From positions 82,311,647-82,375,646 of the forward strand of contig NW_024609884.1 of NCBI RefSeq assembly GCF_016920785.2: DNA of 64,000 bases, written 5' to 3'. A program made the translations under genes and the position numbers. Shown here piece by piece: positions 33,551 to 45,182 of the stretch (its first letter is position 1; every line of letters begins with the position of its first letter). The notes below the pieces were generated by a model that did no database searches, was not told the origin of the DNA, and worked only from the letters and a program-made list of their open reading frames with translations. The stretch is from Ixodes scapularis. Lineage: Eukaryota > Arthropoda > Arachnida > Ixodida > Ixodidae.

Positions 33551-33899
33551 GCTCTACGCCTTTTCCGGTAAAGTTGTGCTCAGCTTGTCACTAAGTTTTT
33601 TTATTTCTTTTTTTTTTTTTTTGTGTGTGTGCTTTGTTAGACGCGTTTTCTGGACTTTCTTGTTTGGTAAGTTTCTTCTCCACTACATTCCTAAAAAAAA
33701 AAACGGAATGCCACAGTTCCTACTCGGTCCGTCACCATTCGTATACTTTTCCCGCGGTAGTGCATGCAGACCGTCCTTTTCCCTTGCACCTTTGCATAGG
33801 CCTCGACTAACGTTGATTTAATCGCACCTTCAAGTCCTTGCAGAGTTTCTTCAACTAGGCATTTAACAGCATGGTTGTTGCTAGAATCCCTCTGCCTCT

Positions 33900-34205
33900 G
33901 CCCTTAATCTCCGAGACCAAGCATAGAACCAGTGCGTCCCTGCGATCTGTCCATTTTTGCCTCAGGCGCTCCACAATCAACCGCATCGGGCTGATCGCCT
34001 TGCAAGATGTCGTACACTCTCAAATTTAAGATGCACATGCGGGGTACATTTCTCGCCTTCTCTTCGTATATATCAATTAGTGGATGGACACACTCTATTG
34101 TGCCATATCTTCTGATGATGACTTCCATGCTACGATAGTCCCCGACCCTATCAATGAGCGATTGTGCAAGGCAAGACACGTTACTGTCACCGACTAAAAT
34201 GACTT
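33900..34205 (-). pseudogene. LINE ORF1 SGNH-esterase-like segment
   Basis: The minus-strand frame contains the block-I-like segment VGDSNVSCLAQSL followed by EVIIRRYGTIECVH and NVPRMCILNLRVYDIL. This fits an SGNH hydrolase, the esterase found in ORF1 of some CR1 elements. The GDS serine is kept. No intact downstream D-x-x-H was seen. Confidence 0.5.
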
Positions 34206-34552
34206 CCCTTTAACCCCTTGTGGATATCGGATCAGTTCAGCATCACGTCTCTTCTGTGTGCGACTTCCACCAGTGGCTGCCAGGTTGGTAGTGTCTCCCC
34301 CTGCGCTTGACGTTGCTGCACTTGCTCAGGGTTCTTCATGGCGCCTTGCATCGCCACGCACAAAGCCGTCCGTTCGCTGATTGGGGGTGAGGTTCCTACT
34401 GCGGTGCGTTTTGGTGAGCGGGCTTCCACGTTTTGACTTTGTTACTGGACCGCGATGGAGATCTAAGCACGCGTGCCCCATGCCAGTATTTTGTTCTTGC
34501 CGGTTGCTCGTCTGTTTCGCGTCATGTTGGCACTGCTCTGCACAGGTCTCGA

Positions 34553-34602
34553 TGGCTGCAAAAGGGTTTACCCCTTTTGCAGCCATCGAGACCAATAGGG
34601 CT
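34553..34602. repeat. short inverted repeat in LINE ORF1
   Basis: GGTCTCGATGGCTGCAAAAGG is followed, after a loop of a few bases, by its reverse complement. The insertion breaks the ORF1 coiled-coil frame. Confidence 0.8.
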
Positions 34603-34930
34603 GTCCGAAGCCTTCTTCTCAAGCCCTTCCACGCGGTGTTCTAGCTCTGGTACTCGGCGCTGAAGCGCGTGAATTGTGTTACTTCCGTCCAATTCACTTG
34701 CGTTGATTGTGTACTCTAATTGTTCCATCTTCTCGTGCACACAAGCCTCCAGTTTTTGGGGTTTTTTTTCATTATTTTTCTTGGGACCCGTCCACTTCCT
34801 CAATGATGATGCATATCTGCAGATGAAGGCGGTGTCCTCAGCTTGTTTGGAGTTTGCGAAGTCGCTCTCCAAGATGTAGGCCAATTTCCCGCATCGATCA
34901 CACTCAATAAGGGAATCCTGTTCTCCCACA
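34600..34930 (-). pseudogene. LINE ORF1 zinc-finger and coiled-coil segment
   Basis: Minus strand: IECDRCGKLAYI and ESDFANSKQAEDTAFIC, a cysteine-rich treble-clef-like (PHD-like) finger. A lysine-rich linker and a heptad-patterned segment (EKMEQLEYTINASEL, then RVPELEHRVEGLEKK) follow. This architecture (finger plus coiled coil) is known for ORF1 of CR1-group LINEs. Confidence 0.6.
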
Positions 34931-35779
34931 ACTTTTTTGCTGTCCAGTCGTTTTGGGCATCGTGACGACGATCAGGAGACCAGCGGCACTCAGAGAGGGA
35001 AAACCAGAAGGACGAAAACAGCCCGTATCCACCTACGTTCTGAGGGAGGAATCTCCCGATGGCTGTCCAAGGTTGTGTGATGCCTATTTCTTTACACGCC
35101 CTCATAACCTTATGTTCAGAGCCTGCGCCGGTGTTGCAGGTTCCATCGGTTCCTCACGGGGTACTACAAGGAAATTTCAGCGCTTTGTTATTGGTTTATA
35201 CGTCTTCCATGGAGCAGTATTACATCGGGCCCCCCAATCTCTAGTTGAAAGACACGAAAATAATTTTTAAAACGAATATCCCCGGGAATTTGGGACATCG
35301 ACCACTTGCGCCATCTCTTGGCAGATGTGTGCAAACAGCTAAATAACAATAATATCTACGCGATAAAAATCAAATAACGGAATGTTGTCCCAAATATATT
35401 AGGATAATTTAGATTTATTAGTCCAACAAATTTTCTTTACCCTCTGAATGTATCGTAGGTTCCGGGAGAAAAAGTTTGATTTCCTCCGTTAACTCCTATA
35501 GAAATCTTCATTTCGTTTTTAGTACTATCGAATTTATAAAACAACCATCACGTAGTTCACAAAGTATCCGGAGGTATATATAGTAGGGACTGTACGCTAT
35601 CAAATTTCGTATGCATCCAAACTATCACTGAATTCCTCCTAGGTTCCCTGAAAGAAAAATAATTAAATCTTCATCTCTTGCCTTGTATATGTACCTTAAC
35701 CTGTAGCATGACAAATGCTAGAGGAAAGAACACTTTACATTTTCGAAAATACATTTATGAAAACGACGTTCTCGCGAAC

Positions 35780-36062
35780 TTATATTTTATTTATTTTATT
35801 TTATTTATTAATACTGCTATCCTATGCTGGAATGTTAGCCGGTGGGTACAGTGCTGCAAGTAAAACAGGCTGGCAAAACACAGACAATGCAGACAAGTTT
35901 CAAAACACACACACAAAAACATTTTTTTTTTACACCGAGATGGATTTAATTTCGATGGGAGTTAAATAATGACAACGATGGCTGCGTGGCAATACTGTTA
36001 GTAAGGCTATTCCAGTCGTTGATTGTTCGCGGAGAAAATGAATACATAAAGCAGTTATTATA
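35780..36062 (-). mobile_element. LINE 3' fragment
   Basis: Minus strand: YSFSPRTINDWNSLTNSIATQ, the typical end of a CR1/Jockey RT protein, then a 3' UTR and an AATAAA-like TTTATT-rich tail at 35780-35810. Heavily 5'-truncated. Confidence 0.65.
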
Positions 36063-36109
36063 TCTACTCAAAGAGTTGTACCCCATAATTCCTAGGGAAT
36101 GTTTCGAAA

Positions 36110-36512
36110 TGTGCCCTGGTTGTTAAGAGGCGCTGAATGCGGCTACTCTGGAAGATCACGTTCCGAAAAAACAAACTAGCGAGTTTGTTTGTTTGTTTGT
36201 ATGTTGTTTTTGTTGTTGTTTTGGGGGGAGGCGGGGGGGGGGGGGGGATGGGGAGAGTGTGTTTCCTCCAGGAACATGCAGCGTTCAACCTATATGGCTT
36301 AAGATTATTTAAAAATCAACTCAGAGCTTTACTACATGATTCTCCGGGATATTTGCGAGATTCACACTGGTTGTTGAGATAAGAGGCGCTGAAAGTGGCT
36401 ATTTCGATAGAATCACGTTCCAAAAAAAGCAAACCTACGAGTGTTTGAAGGAGCTGCGTCTCCTCCACGGACCTGCAGGATTTGACGTTTGTGACCTACA
36501 ACAATTGAAGCA
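36110..36512 (+). repeat. tandem repeat units 1 and 2 (about 250 bp each)
   Basis: Two tandem units, each opening with a TTGTT(GAGAT)AAGAGGCGCTGAA-like segment (36118 and 36373) and containing a TCACGTTCC(A/G)AAAAA core. Unit 2 is cut at 36512 and continues at 41463. Confidence 0.7.
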
Positions 36513-36789
36513 CACTGTTAGCAAAAATAACACGCCCAGACGTGTAAACCATTGTCCCATAGCGGACACGTCGAAACGTGTTCGTTTTACACGGAGCCAT
36601 CTGTGTTATTCGTCTACACACGAGGTGCTGTGTAAACTCAATACGCTAGACCGTGTCTGCCTTCCGCAAAACACGTTACGAGTGTGTTCCTTATGAAACA
36701 TGGCGGCCAGCAGCCGAGAACAGGCGAGAGGCGAGCCCAGCGAGCCGCGCGCCTCTCAGCCGAATTGAAAGCACACAGGACGCGTTAGT

Positions 36790-37081
36790 AAAAAATTGGC
36801 TTGCTCTTTATGTTTATATAGCCTTGATGGAGATGCGCCTCAACGGGTAATCGGTCTCTTAGCTGTAGATGAGAAATTTGGCCAGTGCGGTAGAACCGCT
36901 AACCTGGGGTGTTTAACGTGCATCACGCAGTAGTGATCACACGAACGCGTGCCGGTACGAAACTCATCCAGATCGAAACGGGCGGGGGCGGCGGGGATCG
37001 AACCCAGGAGGTTCCCAGCGCAAGCTTTCGCTCCACGCTCCGAGCTGAGACGCGTTAGCCCACTCGGCCACTTCCTCCCCT
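36790..37081 (-). mobile_element. tRNA-derived SINE, Ruka-like, full length
   Basis: The minus strand starts with a tRNA-like head (GAGGAAGTGGCCGAGTGGGC, a Ser/Leu-type A box, then GGGTTCGATCCCC as the B box). The body has CGTTTCGATCTGGATGAG and GCACGTTAAACACCCC. An exact 13-bp target duplication AGGACGCGTTAGT lies at 36777-36789 and 37082-37094. Length, head and body fit the Ruka SINEs of ticks; that name is from memory. The 3' tail is T-rich on the transcribed strand (CCAATTTTTT). Confidence 0.85.
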
Positions 37082-37099
37082 AGGACGCGTTAGTTCTCG

Positions 37100-39600
37100 T
37101 TCGATGTCTTTTATACACAGTAAAGTCTCCAAGCGGCGGACGTAGCTACGTGCAAAGGTACGTACGTGCGTCGTCGGCGGTCGGTGGCGTCGGTAGCTTC
37201 CAAGGAGGGTAGCTTCAACGGAGCCGCTAGACAAAAAAAAAACGAATGCCGAACTCACATGGATAAATAACTTGAGCAAACTATTTAGAATCGGGCGGTA
37301 ACTTGCGCCACATATCGAGTTTTCTAGCAGCCTATATTAAAAAAAAAAAAAAAAAAGATGAGTCTGTTAACACACTCTGAACGACCACGAGCAGACAGCA
37401 ACCCTACATACAAAGCAGGCAACACCAGAACTACGTACTACACAGCACCGACGTGTACACAAACACAACAACGACACTACGCCCGACCACTTCTATACTC
37501 GATATTCATTTCTCCCCGCGGCGCATATAAGCTTGACATGTGCGGGTGAGCTCTTAGGTCGCTGACCATTACAGATTTATAGAAGACACAAAACACGGCG
37601 CAATGGACAGCCGTGTGTTAAACTGTTTGCATTTAAAAAGTATGGAGGCAAAATCTATAATGTTAGTCCGTTGCGACAAAGAACGATATATTAACAATAA
37701 CTCTTAAACCGGTCATGAAAAAGTTCAAATTTTTTGTTATTTTCTTGCTTGACCAGTGTTATGAGCAGTCCGACTAGCTTGAGTCAGATAGGAAAACAAA
37801 TTATTGGGATTTTGTCATTACGTATACAATAATGAATGAAAATGATCCTTGCGCAAAGCATTTTTTATATATTTTTGTGAAGGACCTTCGCCGAACACTT
37901 CACTTTGCAGTACGGGAGCAGACGCCTTCACTTTTGGGGCGTTTTGATGCAGTTTGTTGTCCTATGTCGTGTCCGTGTCGAGTGAAGCGATGGGGCTTGG
38001 GAGTTTGTGACCGGTGTTATTCGTGAACACTGGTGTGGGGCGCTGATGCGTCTTTTTTTTTTTTTTTTTTTATACTGCCACCACCCCGAACTTTGAAGAT
38101 ACACGGGCCCGTAGCACTGCATTATGCTGAATCGCGAGCTCCAATTCTCTGTTGACGTCGCTTTCCTGGTACCACTCGTGAATACTGCAAGCGTTTAAAC
38201 AGTGCGCACCGTCTCGCCTACATTTCCGGTGACGTACTCGACCTGTTGAAACTTATTGCTTCCTTCATTTTGGAGTACGCAAGGCAGTTATCTCGTTGGT
38301 CTGGTTTCGGTTATAAAAGCAAGGCAAAACGCTCGTAGTTCCCGCCCTCAGTACACGTTGGGCATCTTCCACACTTTGACACCGGATAACTGAATGAACG
38401 AGGATTTGCATTCACTTCCGAGGTTACTCTCTCCGCTTCCTCACCGTTGAGCAGCAGGATGAGCTGGCGACAAGCCGCGGGTGAAAGGCTTGAGCATCAA
38501 CAGTCCAAGCGCACTCGGTGCCGATGCGGGCAACGCGGGTTTCTGTCAACCGGAAGGCCAGCACAAACCGTGACCGTTCCAGCTCTTCGTCATGACAGGG
38601 TGTTGCAGAGAGCAGGGTAAAATACAACTACACGGATCACCGAAGCAAACGCACTGCTATCGTAAATCTTGGCTTGTGATTGCGCCTTTGTAGTAGATCA
38701 TCTTATTCGTTTTGCTGGAGAGACGCAAACGACGGGCATAACAAAATCGCTTGCATATTCCGCACACCTCACAAAATCATTTACCCCGTCACATTGCGAA
38801 AAGCGCGAAACACGGAGTCCGCACCGTCCTAAGCTTCCAGTTTTTTATCTGCTTTAGAGCAGTTTGTACCTGCTAGTAGATATGCCTACTGAAACTGAAA
38901 CAGGGCAGTGCCGGAGAGAGACACAGTTGGGAAAGCTTGCTCGTTCTCCAATTTCTGAACTCTTAAGTAATTGTACCATATTAAATGCACCAACTCCTTT
39001 TCCCAAAATAAAGAAAAAGCACTACGTTCACTACGTAAAAAATGGTCTCAGTACATGCATCTGTGGGCAGGTAGGAAACCTTGCCCTAATTTATTCACGC
39101 CGCATGATGCGCGCAACAAACTCGTTGCAGGACCGAATCATCTACTCGAGCGGTGTGCGTCGCTGTGCAAACGCAGTCCAACACGAGGCATAAAAACGGC
39201 AGATTTAGGACAACAATCCGGAGTCCATCATTCAATTAAAACGACGTAATTTTGTTGAAAACGCCCGCTGCTTCTTACTCACGGTATGTGTCGGGATACT
39301 TCCACAGTTTGAAACGGAACGAAAAAAAAATTACTTATAAAAACGCTCGCTGCGTCCTCCCGTATCAGCTGGACCGGATCAGCTGACGACGACGGGACTG
39401 AACCCGTGAATTCCCACCCCGCAACAACCAATTTTCGCTCCCTGTTAAAAGCGCGGTTCAAACAGACCCGGAATACAAAGCACCGCACCGGACACGACGG
39501 ACGTTTCAGCTCTTTTTCGCATCGCCGTGTTGCACCAAACAAAACAAGATCGCCGAAGTCAACGCTGCGCTGTCGTGAACCTCTGGCTTGTGGTTGCGCA
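37100..39600. other. interior of the 5-kb element, no gene seen
   Basis: Short ORFs only; none has a recognisable domain. Homopolymer runs at 37338-37355 (A) and 38052-38070 (T). Confidence 0.4.
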
Positions 39601-39869
39601 CTATACTTCGTTTCAGCTTCGGTCCGAGCGCGGCCGATGTTGTGAGCCGAAGGGCCAATCGAAGAGCGCAAAAAGCGCAGCGTCATGGCGTGCTCTCTGC
39701 GCTGGATAGGACTAGCCGGCAGGGGAGTGCGCCAAGAGAGACGGCGAGTACCGGCTGGTCCTATCAACTGCAGAGAGCACGCCATGACGTTGTGCCTCTT
39801 TCGCTGTTTTATTGGCCCTTCGGCTCATAACATAGGCAGCGCTCGGACCGAAGCTGAAACGAAGTATAG
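39601..39869. mobile_element. hairpin MITE family A, copy 2
   Basis: It starts CTATACTTCGTTTCAGCTTC and ends with the reverse complement. The arms include CGGTCCGAGCGC and GGGCCAATCGAAGAGCGC. Homologous to 24200-24467, which identifies both as copies of one family. Confidence 0.85.
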
Positions 39870-40504
39870 TGGACCCTGTGGCTCCCTTCGCTTTCAAAGC
39901 ACACTCGACGATTACGATTGATACTTTCCGTCTTCTCGGAACATCACAGGGGCACTTCTCCGGTCCCGCCTTCGCAACATCTGCTTGCAAACCTACGCGT
40001 TTCTAGCGTCCCGACACACCAAAACAATACCGGAGCCATGCTAAACGTGCGTTGTTGCCAGGTGTAAGGTTTTTACCGACCAAACAAAAGTAACGAAAGC
40101 AAACCGGCTCTAGCTTCCAGCGTACATCTTCGTTGCGCCGTGGCCAGATTTTCTCTGCCACCTACAGATGCAGCAACTGGTATACATTTTTAACACGGCG
40201 GCCACCACGGAGCGCCGTACGATCTGAGGAGGGTGCGTAAGAAGTGGCGGCACCTTCGCTTGCAGTTGAAGGGTTGAAGCCAAGACGAAACCAACTGCAA
40301 TATCACGTGTTCAGATCGAGGGCACGCTTTTTATATCCATTTTAACTGTTTAGAACGAGCAATTAGGCCCATAACTTTATTTGTGGTATATAAGAAACTA
40401 TTATCAAGACCCCTAAAATAAATACAAACATGGATGTCATGAGGGAAGCCGCATTGCCATCGACCAGTCAATGGCAGGCATGGCAGGAATGGCAGCGAGC
40501 AACG

Positions 40505-41095
40505 CTACTAGAACCACTCAGTTGGGAAACTGCCATAGAGACTGCTCTGAAAAAGTGGCCCCAACCTGTCCACAAGAACCGAGCTAATGGCGAACATAAC
40601 GCCGCCATTTCTCCCGCAGCGGCCACTCGAGGAACTGCATATTACTTTAATTTTGGCTTTCATCGGCCATTTTGGTGCCGAAACAGATACAGCGGAAGAG
40701 GTTACAGGGTGCCACCCCCTTCTCCCCAGCTGACGCGCCGCGACGTTCTACCGAAGTTAAAATGCACCTAGGTCGGGACGCGCTATCTGAAAGGACCGCT
40801 GAGGCATGGTTGTATAAAAACAATATTAATCGTGCCGCAAACCCTTGCAAACTAAAGATTATAAAAACATCACGCGCCCTTCATTTTGTACTAAACTCCA
40901 ACAAATTTCATACAAAAAGAGTCTTTTCCGCTTGTTTTTACGCAAAAACGTGCTTTATAAAAGGTCAAGGTGACCACAGTACAGACAAATGTTAAAGAAT
41001 GGCGCTGTTGTCGTATTTAGCTCGGTCTCAGTGGACGCCAGCGGCCCAGGTTTCGACGGCGAGTTTCCCAACTGAGTGTTCTAGTAACGTTGGCA
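40505..41095. mobile_element. MITE with CTAGAAC-CTCAGTTGGGAAAC ends
   Basis: The left end CTACTAGAACCACTCAGTTG is mirrored at the right by AACTGAGTGTTCTAGTAACG. No transposase. It lies inside the 36513-41462 element. Confidence 0.6.
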
Positions 41096-41462
41096 GCGAG
41101 CGCGGTAAGCGCGGGGTTCGCCACGTCCCGCGACATGGCGTAATTGCTTTTGGTGCATATCTGTCTCCGAGACAATTTTCTTTCCGGGGCATTTGTCTCG
41201 ACGGTCCTTTCTAGGTGTGTCCCCAAGCATTCCGGTGCTTCGATAGCCGGCAGTGCTGCGGTCGTCGTCGGGGGTGATGCGTGTTTTCGAGGTCGGCTAC
41301 ACGGTTATGCGTGTATGACCGAACTAAAACACGTTTTTCACAACCTCGCATGATTTTTGAACGAATTATCCGTTACTCAACGTGTAAATGTATGGTAATT
41401 TATGTAAATAGCGTGTTTTTCACCCCAAATATTCGCTAAATACACGGGACTTTCTAACAGTG

Positions 41463-41880
41463 TATGTACCCAAATAGGTGTACTAAATGTTTGCCTGGGA
41501 ATTTCGCAGGACTCGCTTCAGTTGTTGATATAGGAGGCGCTGAAGCTGGCCACTTCAACAAAATCTTTCTCCGAAGGAGCGAACCGGCGAGATTTTTCAG
41601 GAACTACGCTTTCTCTTGGAATTGAAGTCAAACAATGTTTACGGCTTAAAATATTTTAAATACACAGCCAAATATTTGAACTGCTTGATTTCCAGTGAGC
41701 TTTGCTATATTCGACATGGGCGTTGAGAGAGACGCTAAAATGGGCTTCTTTACAAATCCTGACAAAAAAGAGCAAATTGCGAGTTTTTTTAATCATGTAC
41801 TTTCTAAACGGAGGCAGCCTAAAGCCATATGCATTTATATTGTGTTTACTTCAAAGCAAAATTAATAAAGCGGAAATATA
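41463..41880 (+). repeat. tandem repeat units 2 (rest), 3 and 4
   Basis: It resumes the unit interrupted at 36512. Further unit starts at about 41524 (TTGATATAGGAGGCGCTGAA) and about 41715 (GTTGAGAGAGACGCTAAAA). The units are diverged. Confidence 0.6.
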
Positions 41881-42114
41881 AAGACTTAATAATCAAGGTT
41901 AGTCACGCGTGTAACGGCGTATTCTTCGTTTTGCAGGGATGCGGAGACAAAGAGGAGACAGAATGGGGAGATGATCGGAATGGCCATATGCTTACATAAG
42001 AACCTAAACGAATTAAAATGACTTGAACTTAAGAGTCGACCGTGATATAAAAAAAAGGCTGACCAACGTCTGGATTAAAAGTTATCCAGCGGTTTTTTTC
42101 CCCTGGAAATGTCT

Positions 42115-42600
42115 GCCCTATTTATTTATTTATTTATTTAAATACCCTCAGGGCCAATCGGCATTAAAGAGGGGAGTGGAAGTAACAAAATAACACACAA
42201 AAAGAAACAAAAGGGCATAACGTATCATGGCAGCTCAGGACAGTAAATAATGTTTATAGCATTTCTGAACATTTGGGTATCAACAATATAAATTACGGAA
42301 GTCGGACGGTGTTCCCATTCCAAAGGAGTTTTGGGGACGAATGATTGTAGAAATACGTTAGTATTCTATTTACAACTTCCAACTTTGAGGTGAACTACAA
42401 ACAAAGCGCCTTCATGTGCGCTTTCCTTGGGGTGATGAAATTCATTTTCAGGAGCGCGTCAAAGAGCGTCCCCCTGCACGTGCCATTGGCGTCAACTGTG
42501 CTGCGGTGGCATTTTGTTTTTGGCGATTTCTTTGTAGTTCCCCTGCGAGCGCGCGCTGTCGGAATCGGGTAGTACAAAAAATGCCATCACCATTGTGCTG
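42115..42600 (-). mobile_element. LINE 3' fragment with (ATTT)n tail
   Basis: Minus strand: TPLEWEHRPTSVIYIVDTQ, FRNAINIIYC, then a 3' UTR ending CCCTGAGGGTATTTAAAT and (AAAT)n at 42118-42142. The same 3' end occurs at 60383-60441. Confidence 0.65.
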
Positions 42601-42606
42601 GGCGTT

Positions 42607-42609
<3 letters not shown>

Positions 42610-42640
<31 letters not shown>
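42610..42640. repeat. T homopolymer run
   Basis: A T run of about 30 bp beside the LINE fragment. The lysine-rich frames over it are artefacts. Confidence 0.9.
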
Positions 42641-42641
<1 letters not shown>

Positions 42642-42969
42642 GTTGAAACTGTGTTTGAACGGGGAGAAAACGTCCGACGTTACGTACGCCCCGTCAGAAA
42701 AAAGGCAGGAGGGACATGGCATGCAAAGGACAGAACGGCTGACGTGTCGTAGAACTTGTCGGAAAGCCCAAGATTGCCATTGGCACGCATATTCAGCATG
42801 ATCGGATTCGAAAGCTGCGTCGGCCATTTTGTTACCCACTGTGTGTGGCGCCGCATCCGATTAGCCGCCAAACAATTTAGGCGTCCCGTGAATTAACGTG
42901 AGTTACGTGATGCTGTCATTCGCTGAAACCGGGCCGCATTCGGCCATTTTTTTAAGCACGTGTCGTATT

Positions 42970-43285
42970 GCACTTTATAGAAAATGCCCGTGCGTGTGCT
43001 TTCCCGCACAGCACTCGGAGAGCCAATAATCGCAACTTACGGAGGTAGCTCAGCGAATGACGGTGCCGAAACATATGTTTAGACCAAAAAACGCAGTCTG
43101 AGTTGTTGCATTAAGCAATGCAAGCGTGACGTTTTGCATTGCTTAATGTCACAACTCAGAGTGCGTATTTGGTCTAAACATAAGTTTCGGCATCGTCATT
43201 CGCTGAGCTGCCTCCGTAAGTTGCCGTGATTGGCTCTCCGAGTGTTGTGCGGGAAAATGGACGCACGGGCTTTTTTTAGAGTGTG
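42970..43285. mobile_element. foldback MITE with ~150 bp arms
   Basis: The whole 316 bp folds on itself. The left arm (GCACGGGCATTTTC-type end, CAGCACTCGGAGAGCCAAT, CGGAGGTAGCTCAGCGAATG) is mirrored in the right arm with about 10% differences. The centre is near 43128, between two copies of TTGCATTGCTTAATG-type sequence. Confidence 0.85.
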
Positions 43286-43435
43286 ATTGGCTGGCGCCAT
43301 GCCGGATTGGGGTAACTTTTTAAAGTATGTGACCTCCTGACGGGCTGGCGCCAGGTTAGATTCGACCACCTCTTTAGATCATGTGGCGTGCTGACTGGCG
43401 GGCGTCAAGTGCGTTAGGTCGGATAATGCGACCCT

Positions 43436-44975
43436 CAAAAAAGTATCTCAAATGCTTGATGGCTAGATAAATAGCTAGGAGCTCTCGCCCAAAGGCGCTG
43501 TATTTCTGTTCGTTTGGACGTAAGTTTTTAGACAAAAACTAAAGGGGTTGCCAGTGTTGCTCAAACTGTTGTTGTAGGACCGCTCCGACCCCTTCCTCGG
43601 ACGCATCAGTCATGATGCGTGTTGGGGCGTTCGGTACTGGGTGGTGGAGCATTGTATCGTTGGATAGATCAGTTTTGATTTTCTCAAATGCATGCGCTCT
43701 GTCCTCTGTCCAATTGATCTCTTCTTTCCGATTGTGCTTTGTATACAATATATCGGTAAGCGGTTGAGTTGTTGTGGCGCATTGAGGGAGGAAGAGTCTA
43801 AAGAAGTTGATCAGGCCGAGAAATTCTCGCAGCTGTTTGATGGTGGTTGGTCTCGGGAAATTGACAATCGCCTCAACCTTGTCAGGCAGTGGTGTTACTC
43901 CGCAACTACTAAGGTGGCGCCCCAAGAACGTCAATTCGGAGACGCCGAATGAGCATTTCACAGGATTAATGACGAGACCATTGTCTGTTAAGCGTGTGAG
44001 AAGGAGACGAAAATGCTCGACGTGTTTTTCTTGCGTCTTGCTTGCTACTAGAAGATCGTCTAAGTACGCAAAGCAAAAATCTAATCCCCGTGTGGCTTGG
44101 TCAATAAAGCGCTAAAACGTCTGTGCGGCATTTCGAAGCCCAAAAGGCATTCGGACGAACTCATACTCGTACAGGCCGAAAGGTGAGATTATTGCCGTCT
44201 TTGAGACGTCATTGAACACCACAAGGATTTGATGATATGCCTTGATCAAAGCAATTTTTGAGAAAATAGTTGTGCCATGAAGATGGGGAAAATCTTAAAT
44301 GTGAGGTATGGGATATTTATCGGCCATTGTGACGTTATTCAAAGCCCTATAATCCCCGCATGAGCGTCAATCGCCGGGTGTGGTTTTAGGCACCATCTGT
44401 AGCGGCGAGGACCAAGAGTTTTTCGACGGCCGTATAATTCCCAGCTCCAGCATATGGTCAAACTCCTGCCTCACAATTTTTAGTCGTTCTGGTTGAGCTA
44501 ATCGACGAGCGCGAGTGTGGATCGGTGGTCCGATTGTGACAGTGTGATGAGTAACGTCGAGCTTTAGAGGACGCATCACGTTGCACGGTCCAGTGAGATC
44601 AGGAAATTTGTCTAGAAGTTTGTTGTAGATGTTGTTCGGAGATGGTGGGAATGTTGGGCGGAGGTAGTGCAGTGACTATTCCTGCAGCAGTGAGACGTGT
44701 CGTGGGATCAAAGAGTCGTGAGTTTCGAATGTCCACCCAGAGTCTGAAGAAGGACAGGAAATCCGCCCCCAAGATAGGGTGATTAACATCAGCCACAAGA
44801 AAAACCCATCGGGAAATACGGGGAAACCCGAAATCAAGTGTAAGCGACTTTTGACCGTAATGCTGGACCCGTTGACTGCTTGAAGATTTGATGTGTTGTT
44901 TTTAGACGCGTTCTGTTGGGGGAACATGGTATACGCTGACTTGTGCTCCCCTGTCAACCAAATATTGTACCTTGG
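43436..44975 (-). pseudogene. gypsy protease-RT-RNase H (broken)
   Basis: Protease: YLVDRGAQVSV, where the active-site DTG/DSG is DRG, so this copy is inactive. Then NHPILGADFLSFF. RT: MPFGLRNAAQTF and the catalytic FAYLDDLLVAS. RNase H: RIMTDASEEGVGAVL. Stops occur in the palm (near 44295) and after WQPL at 43541. Confidence 0.82.
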
Positions 44976-45182
44976 TGTGTTTTTCCACGAGGAAAAAGAG
45001 GTGACCTGTTGGCTTGAGCACTTGACCGGTCACCATTAGTAGGTGGTGCTCCGCTCCTACTAGACGACCTTCTAGTGGGAGTGGAGGGGTGGTGCGCTTG
45101 GGCTCCAAACTTTTTGTGGTACCAGCAGAGCTGATGTTGCCTCGATGGACTAGGTGAAGGAAGGCGCTTTGCTCGGGGTGGC

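Larger units (their letters stand above)
26995..34930 (-). mobile_element. degenerate CR1-like LINE with zinc-finger/esterase ORF1, split by nested DNA elements
   Basis: Read on the minus strand: ORF1 zinc-finger piece (about 34929-34780), coiled coil (about 34760-34600), SGNH-esterase-like piece (about 34200-33910), linker (33550-33064), endonuclease pieces (30103-29750) and reverse transcriptase (28395-26995). The ORF2 start is cut by a 2.9-kb hAT-like insertion at 30112-33055. Many stops and frameshifts are present. The gap at 28400-29740 holds other repeats in place of the expected endonuclease-RT linker. Confidence 0.75.
36513..41462. mobile_element. 5-kb DNA element with CACTGTTAG ends splitting a tandem repeat
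   Basis: The ends are CACTGTTAG at 36513 and CTAACAGTG at 41462. Subterminal regions on both sides are rich in ACACGT/ACGTGT motifs. The flanking sequence on either side belongs to one interrupted tandem-repeat unit, which supports an insertion. The CACTG start suggests a CACTA-type superfamily, but no clean target duplication or transposase was found. Inside are a SINE (36790-37081), a MITE (39601-39869) and another inverted-repeat element (40505-41095). Confidence 0.55.

Noticed and set aside
36980..37081. Functional Ser/Leu tRNA gene on the minus strand
   Set aside because: It is the head of a SINE with target duplications and a non-tRNA body.
39279..39785. 168-codon minus-strand ORF
   Set aside because: It lies largely on a hairpin MITE and recurs in the other strand as a mirror frame.
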